DNA from: Acidimicrobiales bacterium
Lineage (GTDB): Bacteria > Actinomycetota > Acidimicrobiia > Acidimicrobiales > Aldehydirespiratoraceae
Direction: 5' to 3'
Assembly (NCBI GenBank): GCA_029263175.1
Contig: JAJCXZ010000100.1
Span: 1-32,648 of the forward strand
DNA: 32,648 bases
Shown piece by piece: positions 1 to 6,296 of the stretch. Under the pieces are notes generated by a model. That model searched no databases. It saw only the letters and a list, made by a program, of their open reading frames with translations, and was not told the origin of the DNA. The position numbers and the translations under genes are program-made. The number at the start of each line of letters is the position of its first letter. The first letter of the stretch is position 1.

Positions 1-19
1 CCCGCCTGAGACCGTTCCC

Positions 20-43
20 GCGGCGGCCCTTGGGGCCCCCCGC
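20..43. terminator. GC-rich hairpin, possible terminator
   Basis: GCGGCGGCCC (20-29) can pair with GGGCCCCCCGC (33-43) around a very short loop, with one mismatch or bulge. On the plus strand it is followed by a T-rich stretch (TTCTCGTTTT). It lies just beyond the 3' end of the minus-strand pilin-like gene and could end that transcript, or one entering from the left, or both. Confidence 0.35.
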
Positions 44-68
44 TTCTCGTTTTGGGCTCGAGGCCGGG

Positions 69-878
69 CTAGGTCAGGACGAACGTGTCCTCGTCGGGCC
101 GGTAGTCGACGCCGTCCTTCACCGCGCTTTCGATAGTGGCGGTGACGTCCCACATCTCGTCAGTCATCTTCTTGCGGGTCACATTGACCTTGCCGCTGCT
201 TCCGGTTTCGACGATGGTCTCCTCGAAGGAGCCATCGGCATAGGTGAAGCGAACCGTGACCGTCAGGTCCTTGATCTTCTTGCCGTCCGAGTCGCGGAAC
301 TGCAGCTGGATCTTGGCCTTGTTGGCCGACCGGTTCGACAGCTGCTTGACGGTGACTGTGGCCTCCTCGGCGTTGTCCGCGTCAGCGGACTCGTCGTCAG
401 TGTTGTCGGCGTCGTCGTCCTCGGACTCATCGTCGTCGGACTCGTCGTCGTCACTCGAGTCGTGGCCGGAGGTGGAGCCGTCCTCGTCGTCTGACTCGTC
501 AGCGGCATTGTCTGAGTCGGCATTGTCTGAGTCGCTTGACGTGGTTCCGCCAGCAGCTCCGGATCCGGAGGGGTCCCCGCCGGCGTCGTCGTCGGCCTCA
601 GCACCGCCGCTCGCGCTGTCTTCCTCGGCTTCTTCGTCGGACTCTTCCTCGGCTTCTTCCTCGGCCTCGTCGCCGTCCTCGGCGGCGGCTCCATGGCTGA
701 TGCCGACAGAGGCCTCGTTGAATTTCGCGTCGAACTCCCCGGCGGTAGTTTCGATGCCTGCGACGACAGAAGTACCCATCATCGCCCACAGAATGGTGTA
801 CTCGACCAGGGATGTACCCCGGTCGTTGCCGGAGGTCAACCGCGAGCGGAGGTATCTGAAGAACCGGTTCGGTGCCAT
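69..878 (-). CDS. Flp-type prepilin-like protein with acidic stalk and C-terminal beta domain
   Basis: The 269-residue protein starts with a basic segment (residues 1-20), then shows DRG-TSLVEY at 19-27. This fits the Flp prepilin cleavage motif G/XXXXEY (cut after Gly21, Glu26-Tyr27 conserved). A hydrophobic helix follows (28-41), then a short EFDAKFNEA segment like the end of Flp pilins. Ordinary Flp pilins stop there at about 50-80 residues. Here residues about 67-172 are an Asp/Glu/Ser-rich low-complexity stalk, and 173-269 looks like a beta-strand-rich, Ig-like domain (VTVKQL, VTVRFTYADGSFEE, VTATIE). An in-frame TGA directly before the ATG fixes this as the first available start. I infer a surface pilin or minor pilin carrying a distal domain. 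No Tad assembly genes are in the window, and the C-terminal domain is unrecognised. Confidence 0.75.
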   Translation of the reverse strand: MAPNRFFRYLRSRLTSGNDRGTSLVEYTILWAMMGTSVVAGIETTAGEFDAKFNEASVGISHGAAAEDGDEAEEEAEEESDEEAEEDSASGGAEADDDAGGDPSGSGAAGGTTSSDSDNADSDNAADESDDEDGSTSGHDSSDDDESDDDESEDDDADNTDDESADADNAEEATVTVKQLSNRSANKAKIQLQFRDSDGKKIKDLTVTVRFTYADGSFEETIVETGSSGKVNVTRKKMTDEMWDVTATIESAVKDGVDYRPDEDTFVLT

Positions 879-908
879 TCAGACGTGTCGGCACCCGTAC
901 GGGGTCAG

Positions 909-914
909 AAGATA
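909..914 (-). promoter_or_regulatory. Candidate -10 box for the pilin-like gene
   Basis: On the minus strand TATCTT fits the actinobacterial -10 pattern TAnnnT and lies about 30 bases before the start codon at 878. No clear -35 box or Shine-Dalgarno sequence is visible. Confidence 0.3.
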
Positions 915-971
915 GGGAATGCGGGGCGATCTGCCCCTATCGAAGGTCCCGGGACTTTCGGCCGTTCGATG

Positions 972-1280
972 TCAGGCAGCAGCGGCTTCGGTGGACGTGT
1001 GATCCCCGCGGTGAGCACGAGCGTTTGCCGCGTCCGCGGCCTGCTCCTGACGCCATTCGTGGAGTCCGTTGCCTGCGACTCCACCGAAGAGAGGGCAGGT
1101 CCAGAAGCCCAGCATGGCTCCGGTGCCGAGCGCCGCCCATGCACCGAACTCCGGAGCTGCGGCGTAGAAGAGCGCGGCGGTCACCGCACCGACGAGCACC
1201 AGCGCCACAATCATGGCGAACACAACGGTCTTGACGCGCTGCGCATCCTCGGGTTCGAGCATCGTTTCGATATCAGACAT
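972..1280 (-). CDS. Small membrane protein, unknown function
   Basis: The product is 102 residues from the ATG at 1280. This start is preferred over an upstream in-frame ATG because GGAGGTG lies about 8 bases before it. It begins MSDIETMLEPED and has two likely membrane helices: VKTVVFAMIVALVLVGAVTA with the following residues, and a second around WAALGTGAMLGFW. The tail is hydrophilic and rich in Ala, Glu and His. I do not recognise a family; it resembles generic small actinobacterial inner-membrane proteins. It is oriented like the neighbouring pilin-like gene, 93 bases upstream of it, so the two may be cotranscribed, but nothing shows they work together. Confidence 0.65.
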   Translation of the reverse strand: MSDIETMLEPEDAQRVKTVVFAMIVALVLVGAVTAALFYAAAPEFGAWAALGTGAMLGFWTCPLFGGVAGNGLHEWRQEQAADAANARAHRGDHTSTEAAAA

Positions 1281-1322
1281 GGGTGTAGCACCTCCGATGG
1301 CGGTCATCAAGGTCAGAATGCG

Positions 1323-1362
1323 ACGGTACCTATCAGCTGATTAGGGTCGGAGGTCCCGACCC
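1323..1362. promoter_or_regulatory. Divergent promoter region with palindrome and leader hairpin
   Basis: Between the small membrane protein gene (minus) and the DUF72 gene (plus) lie two back-to-back -10 candidates: TACCGT on the minus strand (1323-1328) and TAGGGT on the plus strand (1342-1347). Between them sits the perfect palindrome ATCAGCTGAT (1332-1341), flanked by CCTA and TAGG (1329-1345), placed as an operator would be. GGGTCGG (1344-1350) pairs perfectly with CCGACCC (1356-1362) and would form a hairpin in the plus-strand leader. Confidence 0.4.
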
Positions 1363-1385
1363 GCCGAGAACCAGAACGGAGAGCC

Positions 1386-2243
1386 ATGACGATCGCCGTG
1401 GGCTGCGCGATGTGGGCCAACCGTGATTGGGTCGGACCGTTTCTTCCGGTCGACACGCGTGTCGGAGGGGAGCTCGCCGCGTACAGCCGGGTCTTCAATG
1501 CGGTCGAAGGCAACACGACGTTCTACGCCACTCCGCCGGCCGCCACGCTCGACCGTTGGCGCGACGCTGTTGCCGACGGCTTCCGGTTCGTCTTCAAGCT
1601 TCCGCGAGAGATCACTCACGACCGCCGCCTCCGAGATGTCGATGCGACCGTGGCCGCGTTCGTTGCCGCGATCGATCCGCTCGGCGATTCCCTGGGCCCC
1701 ATCTCGATCCAGTTGCCTGCCTCTTTCGGGCCCGCAGAGCTCGATCGTCTCTTGACCTTCACGAGCCGCCTGCCCGGCGACTTCGCGTGGGCGGTCGAGG
1801 TCCGTCACGGTGCCTTCCATGCCGGTGGCGACCATGAGCGCGCCCTCAACGATGGTCTGCACCAGCAAGGAATCGACCGCATCGTCTTCGATTCTCGAGC
1901 AATGTTTGCCGGACCCTGTGAGACCGACGAGGAACAGAAAGCCTTCTCCGAGAAGCCCCAACTGCCTGTGCGAGGGGTGGTCACCGGCGCTCAGCCCGTC
2001 ATCCGGTTCATCGGTCAGCGCACTCTCGAGGCGAATCGATCGTTCTGGGCGCCCTGGGTGACACGGGTGGTGAAGTGGCGCGCCGACGGCTTGCGGCCAA
2101 TCGTTTTCCTCCACACCGCCGACAACGTCGACGCGCCGGCCCATGCGCGCGCGTTCCACGAGGATTGCCGCGCGATCGACTCGTCGCTGGAACCGCTACC
2201 GGAACCGACCGGGCTGGTGTCGCAGCCCTCGCTCGAGTTGTAG
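1386..2243 (+). CDS. DUF72 (YecE-like) family protein
   Basis: The 285-residue product starts TIAVGCAMWANRDWVG and contains the landmarks of DUF72 proteins: an N-terminal VG.. strand, FNAVEGNTTFYATP near residue 37 (matching the usual VEvNsTFY), FRFVFKLPREITH, ISIQLPASF, WAVEVRHGAF, and near the end FLHTADNVDAPAHARAF (matching Y.yfnNd..g.A..NA). These proteins fold as TIM barrels, and their biochemical role is not established. The ATG is preceded by GGAGA at suitable spacing. It is transcribed divergently from the gene at 972-1280 and followed by a small membrane protein gene on the same strand. Length is normal for the family. Confidence 0.85.
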   Translation: MTIAVGCAMWANRDWVGPFLPVDTRVGGELAAYSRVFNAVEGNTTFYATPPAATLDRWRDAVADGFRFVFKLPREITHDRRLRDVDATVAAFVAAIDPLGDSLGPISIQLPASFGPAELDRLLTFTSRLPGDFAWAVEVRHGAFHAGGDHERALNDGLHQQGIDRIVFDSRAMFAGPCETDEEQKAFSEKPQLPVRGVVTGAQPVIRFIGQRTLEANRSFWAPWVTRVVKWRADGLRPIVFLHTADNVDAPAHARAFHEDCRAIDSSLEPLPEPTGLVSQPSLEL

Positions 2244-2306
2244 CAGCGGCCTGTGGGTCTTTGGTCCCATTTTCGAGGCTGCTCTCGACAAAGCGGCTCG
2301 GCTCGT

Positions 2307-2312
2307 TACCAT
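2307..2312 (+). promoter_or_regulatory. -10 box for a leaderless transcript
   Basis: TACCAT fits TAnnnT and ends 8 bases before the GTG at 2321. There is no Shine-Dalgarno sequence, so transcription probably starts at or next to the start codon. Confidence 0.45.
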
Positions 2313-2320
2313 CGTCGTCA

Positions 2321-2698
2321 GTGACCCCAGTGAACGCCCCGACGCGCCGCACAGGCGCAGTGATCGGCGGCATCGCCGCGATCCCGTTTGTCTCGGTCAC
2401 GCTGGTCGCGGTCGTAGCCGATGTCGCCTCGACCACCGACCCCGCCGCCGGGTTGAAAGGTCTTGGTGCACTTGGCGCCGGTCTGGTGATGGGTCTCTTC
2501 GTGATTCGAGCGATCGGCGCCGCGCGCGCTGGTCTCAGCATTGCCCGCATCGCCGTTGAGCGCATGGTTGATCAAGCCATCGCCGACCTGGTGGCCCCGC
2601 TGGGGTCCGTTCATTCCTCGGCCGGTGAACTCCGGCCGCAAATGGCGTTCGTTCCCTCCGAGGTCGGGCGCCGCGGACCTCCTGCACGAATGAGCTGA
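2321..2698 (+). CDS. Two-helix membrane protein, unknown function
   Basis: From the GTG at 2321 the product is 125 residues. A second in-frame GTG at 2330 is an alternative start. Two hydrophobic segments are clear: AVIGGIAAIPFVSVTLVAVV near residues 13-32 and LGALGAGLVMGLFVIRAIG near 47-66. An amphipathic, conserved-looking stretch (ARAGLSIARIAVERMVDQA) and a polar tail follow. I recognise no family. The reading frame stays open far upstream inside the DUF72 gene, but that part is out of frame with a real gene and lacks membrane-protein character. Start choice rests on the TACCAT box 8 bases upstream. Confidence 0.6.
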   Translation: MTPVNAPTRRTGAVIGGIAAIPFVSVTLVAVVADVASTTDPAAGLKGLGALGAGLVMGLFVIRAIGAARAGLSIARIAVERMVDQAIADLVAPLGSVHSSAGELRPQMAFVPSEVGRRGPPARMS

Positions 2699-2704
2699 CG
2701 TAGG

Positions 2705-2720
2705 CGCCGCTCTGGCGGCG
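2705..2720 (+). terminator. Short GC hairpin, possible terminator
   Basis: CGCCGC (2705-2710) and GCGGCG (2715-2720) form a perfect six-base stem with loop TCTG, seven bases after the stop codon of the preceding gene and before TATTC. It probably separates that gene from the lipoprotein operon starting at 2759. Confidence 0.45.
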
Positions 2721-2758
2721 TATTCAAGTTCGATTCGACGATTCTGTAGGAGATTCCC

Positions 2759-3676
2759 ATGCGCACTCGCGCGATCACGCGGCTCGTTGCCGCGCTTTCT
2801 GTACTCGCTCTATCCGCTGCTTCATGCGGCGATGATGATCCGATCACGGCGGCCGGTCAGGCCGATACCGATACTTCGGCAACCGACGAAGCATCCACCG
2901 ACGACATGTCGACCGACAACGTGGATGCCGAGCATGATCACGACGTCGACCACGAAATGGAGGCTGAGCATGACGACATGCACGGCGAGGCGGTCGAGTT
3001 CGAGGGTTCCGACGTGCCCACGGTCGAGATCGAGGTCGTCGCTGACCCCGCCGGCGGCGTGAACATCGCGATCGCCACGACCAACTACACCATCGCCCCA
3101 CGCTCGGCCTCGACCGAACACGTGGAGGGCGAAGGCCACTTTCACCTGTATGTCGATGGAGAGAAGGTTCTCCGCTTCTACAACGAGCGGATCTACTTCG
3201 CCGGGGTCACCGAGGGCGAGGTCGAGATCATGGTCGAACTCTCGGCCAACGACCACCGACCGTACGCTCACAACGGCGAGCCGCTGTACGCCATGACGAC
3301 TTTCTCCGTGCCAGACCACACGCACGATGCGCACAGCCACGACGAGCCGAGCGAGGTCGAGTTTGCGGGCCCGGCGCCAACCCTGTCGGTCGAAGTAGTT
3401 CCCGACCCGAAGTCTGGCCACAACGCGTTCATCGAAGTCGACGGGATCGTTCTGAGCGGTGAACACGCCTCGCAGGATCCGGTGGACGGCGAAGGGCATC
3501 TTCACATCTACGTGAACGGTCAGAAGCTCGGTCGTCTCTACGGAGGAGCGACACATATCGGAGCCCTGCCCGAGGGAGATGTGGAGATCACCGTGGCCGC
3601 CTACAGCAACGACCACCGGCCCTACGTTGTCGACGGTCAGCCCGTCGAGGCACAGACAACGATTACGGTCGGCTGA
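2759..3676 (+). CDS. His/Asp-rich lipoprotein with two tandem homologous domains, putative metal binding
   Basis: The 305-residue product has a signal peptide ending in a lipobox-like LSAASC (Cys23), so it is probably lipid-anchored outside the cell. Residues 24-86 are an acidic, His-rich spacer (AEHDHDVDHEMEAEHDDMH). Two copies of a domain of about 98 residues follow, at about 87-184 and 207-304. Each carries GEGH.H.YV(D/N)G.K (124-136 and 244-256) and (S)NDHRPY...G (164-173 and 284-293). A second His cluster (HTHDAHSHD, 187-195) lies between them. Similar GHaHlYvdG...NDH proteins are found in marine bacteria. Many His and acidic residues suggest binding of copper or another metal, but this is inference. 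AGGAGA sits five bases before the ATG. It is first in an operon with the two next genes (gap 2 bases, then overlap). Confidence 0.8.
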   Translation: MRTRAITRLVAALSVLALSAASCGDDDPITAAGQADTDTSATDEASTDDMSTDNVDAEHDHDVDHEMEAEHDDMHGEAVEFEGSDVPTVEIEVVADPAGGVNIAIATTNYTIAPRSASTEHVEGEGHFHLYVDGEKVLRFYNERIYFAGVTEGEVEIMVELSANDHRPYAHNGEPLYAMTTFSVPDHTHDAHSHDEPSEVEFAGPAPTLSVEVVPDPKSGHNAFIEVDGIVLSGEHASQDPVDGEGHLHIYVNGQKLGRLYGGATHIGALPEGDVEITVAAYSNDHRPYVVDGQPVEAQTTITVG

Positions 3677-3678
3677 TC

Positions 3679-4041
3679 ATGTACCGGCGATGTGTCGTAC
3701 TCGTCCTTGTGTTGGCGCTCGGCACAACCGCGTGCGGCGGTGACTCCGGAGCTGGTGCCCCCGGTGCCGTCGGGGATTCTGGTGGCCCGGTCTTCGATCT
3801 TTCGATCGAGGACGGTGAGGTGCTGGGCGGAGTTCGTCGAGTGGAGGCGTCGATCGGGGAGAAGATCACGATCGAGGTCACCGGTGACGGCACCGAGCAG
3901 ATCCACGTCCACGGCTACGACCTGTACCTCCAGCTCGAGAACGGTGAAGGATCGATCGTCTTCGACGCATTGATCCCGGGCCGGTTCGAGATCGAGTTCG
4001 AGGAATCGGGTCGGCTGATCCTTGAATTGACAGTGAAGTGA
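3679..4041 (+). CDS. Cupredoxin-like lipoprotein
   Basis: This 120-residue protein has a signal peptide with lipobox GTTAC (Cys19), a Gly/Ala/Ser linker, and one small beta domain. It contains VEASIGEKITIEVTGDGTEQ, then HVHGYDL near residue 77, FDALIPGRFEIEFEESG and a final strand LILELTV. This is the pattern of a short cupredoxin-fold domain known from many actinobacterial genes (IHVHGYD ... pG.fe.e...s...i..l.V). The two His of HVHGYD are candidate ligands. The usual C-terminal Cys-His-Met copper loop of plastocyanins is not present, so copper binding is not assured. It lies between the His-rich lipoprotein and the membrane protein, overlapping the latter by one base (TGATG), which argues for joint function. 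Confidence 0.8.
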   Translation: MYRRCVVLVLVLALGTTACGGDSGAGAPGAVGDSGGPVFDLSIEDGEVLGGVRRVEASIGEKITIEVTGDGTEQIHVHGYDLYLQLENGEGSIVFDALIPGRFEIEFEESGRLILELTVK

Positions 4042-5414
4042 TGCGCCGTATCTGGTTCGCGCTCACGATCGTGGCGACCGCGCTCTTTGGTGCTGTCGGC
4101 CCCGCTTCCGCTCACGGAATCGGTGGTCGTACCGACCTCCCGCTGCCGGCCTGGCAGCTCGCGTGGGCTGCCGGGTTTGCGGTTGCCAGCTCCTTCGTGG
4201 CCCTCGGTGCGTTCTGGTCGACTCCTCGCCTCGCCGAGGCCGCGGCGGGTCGCGCTCTGACCAGTGTGCGGACCACAGGCATGCGGGCGTTGTTCGTACT
4301 CACGCGCCTGTTCGGCCTCCTTCTGTTTGCGATCGTGCTGGTCGCCGCGTGGACGGGCAACATCAATAGTGCGGTCAACATCTCCGGCGATGCCTTCCTG
4401 ATCTGGTTCTGGGTCGGGCTCCAAGTGGCGTCGTTCCTGATCGGCGATGTGTGGCGGCTCTTCAACCCATACGAGACGATCGCCGACGGTGCGGCGTGGC
4501 TACGCGCTCGCAGCCGCGGTGAGTCGCTTGCGCCCCTCGACACCGACGGGATGACGCTGTGGCCCGCCGTGGCCTCGATCTTCGTCTACCTCTGGTACGA
4601 GCTCGCCTACCACTCGACCGAATCACCTCGGTCGATCGGCGTCTTCCTCACCGTGTACAGCATCGCCATGCTCGGTGGCGCCATTCGCAACGGCCGGAGC
4701 TTCGTTCGCGCCGCGGATGGATTCGCCGTGCTCTTCAACAAGCTCGCCGCGCTGGCCCCGCTGTTCGTGGAGGATGGGCATCTCCGCGCTCGCTCACCGC
4801 TCACCGGGTTGAGTCGCTTGCCGCGCACGCCCGGTACGGTGCCGTTTGTACTTGTGGTGCTCGGCTCGACAACGTTTGACGGATTCACCCGCAGTTCGTT
4901 CTGGCTCGATGTCGCAGGTGGTCAGGCAGGCTGGGAACGCACGGTCACCAGCACCGTCGGCCTGCTCGTCATCATCGGGCTTGTGGCGATGGTCTACCTC
5001 GTGGCCATGAGCATGATGTCGTCGCTGACCGGTGAGGACGCGTCGGACCTGAGCGTGATCTTCGGCCCGACGCTCGTGCCGATAGCGGCGGCCTACGCCG
5101 TGGCGCACTATTTCAGCCTCCTCGTGCTCGATGGCCAGCGCATGATCATTCAGATCAGTGACCCCTTCGGGAAGGGATGGGATCTCTTCGGCACCAAGGA
5201 CTACGCGATCGACTTCACGCTCGTATCGCCGTCGACGATTGCCTGGGTGCAGACGCTGGCAATCGCCGTCGGCCACGTACTCGGCGTCGCCGCCGCTCAC
5301 GATGTGGCGATCAGCCGCTACGACCGCCGCACGGCGGTGCGCTCGCAGTATCCGATGCTGTTCGTGATGATCCTCTACACCGTCATCGGACTCTTCCTGC
5401 TCCTCGGCGCCTAG
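4041..5414 (+). CDS. Polytopic membrane protein, 'fenitrothion hydrolase'-type family
   Basis: The product is 457 residues from the ATG at 4041 (a GTG at 4038 is equally placed). A signal peptide ends at ...GPASA, so the predicted mature protein begins HGIGGRTDLPLP. About ten membrane helices follow, for example LAWAAGFAVASSFVALGAFW, LFVLTRLFGLLLFAIVLVAA, GLLVIIGLVAMVYLVAMSMM and FVMILYTVIGLFLLLG. His residues occur inside late helices (AVAHYFSLL, AVGHVLGVAAAHDVAI). From memory, actinobacterial proteins with this HG(I/V)GGR-DLP start are often auto-named fenitrothion hydrolase. That name is not evidence of substrate. The N-terminal His could form a copper histidine brace (inference). Its stop shares the bases CTAG with the stop of the convergent gene. 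Confidence 0.75.
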   Translation: MRRIWFALTIVATALFGAVGPASAHGIGGRTDLPLPAWQLAWAAGFAVASSFVALGAFWSTPRLAEAAAGRALTSVRTTGMRALFVLTRLFGLLLFAIVLVAAWTGNINSAVNISGDAFLIWFWVGLQVASFLIGDVWRLFNPYETIADGAAWLRARSRGESLAPLDTDGMTLWPAVASIFVYLWYELAYHSTESPRSIGVFLTVYSIAMLGGAIRNGRSFVRAADGFAVLFNKLAALAPLFVEDGHLRARSPLTGLSRLPRTPGTVPFVLVVLGSTTFDGFTRSSFWLDVAGGQAGWERTVTSTVGLLVIIGLVAMVYLVAMSMMSSLTGEDASDLSVIFGPTLVPIAAAYAVAHYFSLLVLDGQRMIIQISDPFGKGWDLFGTKDYAIDFTLVSPSTIAWVQTLAIAVGHVLGVAAAHDVAISRYDRRTAVRSQYPMLFVMILYTVIGLFLLLGA

Positions 5415-6211
5415 CCAGCCGCTGGCAGGAGACGCTGACCGAGGAAGTCGAGCGTGCGGTTCAGGGCAACCTGGGTCGGATGCCCGGGTTTCGAATCCGG
5501 GGCGAGGTCTTCGGTCAGGACGCTGTGTGCGAGCTTCTCGACCTTGGGGTCGAGTGAGTCGTCGGGGCTGGTGATCTCCTCGTACAGGAAGTGGTCGCCG
5601 AGGGCGTTGCGAAGCGTCTCGAATCGTTGTGCCGGCACGGCCGGATCACCGGTGAACCGTAGGCCGAGTACCGGGCAACCGGCCTCGGCTCGTTCGGTGA
5701 CCACGCGCAACTGGTCGGCATCGAGTCCGACGTTCGCCGACCGGGCTTTGCCAAGGGGAAGCGGTTGCGACGGCTGTGAGAGCACCGGAGCGATCACCGC
5801 ATCCTCGAGCATCATGGCGAGGCCGTAGCCGCCCGTGAAGCACATGCCGACAAAGCCGATTCCGGGCCCGCCGTGCTTGTCGTGCAACGAACGAGCGAGG
5901 GAGCGGAGCCACATCGTGGCCGGCGCGGTGTCGCCGAGGGCCAACGCGTGGAACTCGCGACTGATGCAGGCGCGGATGAGGACGCGGATGGCTCGTGGCC
6001 GGGTGCTCGCCTTTCCCGGCGTACCGAACATCGACGGGATCGCCACCGACATGCCGAGATCGACCAACCGATCGGCGAAGGCAACCACTGCAGGGGTGAC
6101 GCCCGGGATCTCCGGCGCCACCAAAACGCATGGTCCGACCCCCCGATGGAACACCTCGTGGGTGATTCCGTTGTCGGTGAACGATTCGCTGGAGTAGTCG
6201 GCGAGCGGCAT
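5411..6211 (-). CDS. Dienelactone hydrolase family protein
   Basis: The 266-residue alpha/beta hydrolase has the marks of the dienelactone hydrolase family. These are VAPEIPGVTPAV (the Glu that primes the nucleophile), the nucleophile motif G-M-C-F-T-G-G with Cys in place of the usual Ser, LRFTGDPAVPAQRFETL holding the acid Asp, and GHPTQVALNRTLDFL holding the His. Such enzymes hydrolyse lactones or esters; the substrate here is unknown. The ATG at 6211 directly precedes PLADYSSESF. It is divergent from the M23 peptidase gene and convergent with the membrane protein gene, with the two stop codons overlapping in the palindrome CTAG (5411-5414). Confidence 0.85.
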   Translation of the reverse strand: MPLADYSSESFTDNGITHEVFHRGVGPCVLVAPEIPGVTPAVVAFADRLVDLGMSVAIPSMFGTPGKASTRPRAIRVLIRACISREFHALALGDTAPATMWLRSLARSLHDKHGGPGIGFVGMCFTGGYGLAMMLEDAVIAPVLSQPSQPLPLGKARSANVGLDADQLRVVTERAEAGCPVLGLRFTGDPAVPAQRFETLRNALGDHFLYEEITSPDDSLDPKVEKLAHSVLTEDLAPDSKPGHPTQVALNRTLDFLGQRLLPAAG

Positions 6212-6241
6212 CGGGCCATCCTGCCATGTTCGTCGGGATCA

Positions 6242-6287
6242 GGCCCGACGTCGTTGCGGGCCCAAACTATTGCGGTTCTGTTACGAT
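6242..6287. promoter_or_regulatory. Divergent promoter region with inverted repeat
   Basis: The gap between the hydrolase (minus) and M23 peptidase (plus) genes holds a perfect inverted repeat, GGCCCG (6242-6247) and CGGGCC (6257-6262), a minus-strand -10 candidate TAGTTT (6264-6269), and a plus-strand -10 candidate TACGAT (6282-6287). The inverted repeat lies just downstream of the minus-strand -10 and could be an operator. Confidence 0.35.
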
Positions 6288-6296
6288 CCACAGGCT

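Noticed and set aside
360-680. Short-repeat tract (TCGTCGTC-type) in the pilin-like gene as a phase-variation site
   Set aside because: The repeats are in multiples of three with many interruptions, so slippage would change stalk length rather than switch the gene off, and no pure run is long.
244-915. Long plus-strand Ser-rich open frame opposite the pilin-like gene
   Set aside because: It is the mirror of the Asp/Glu/Ser repeat codons on the other strand, has no domain, and the minus-strand frame has a clear prepilin motif.
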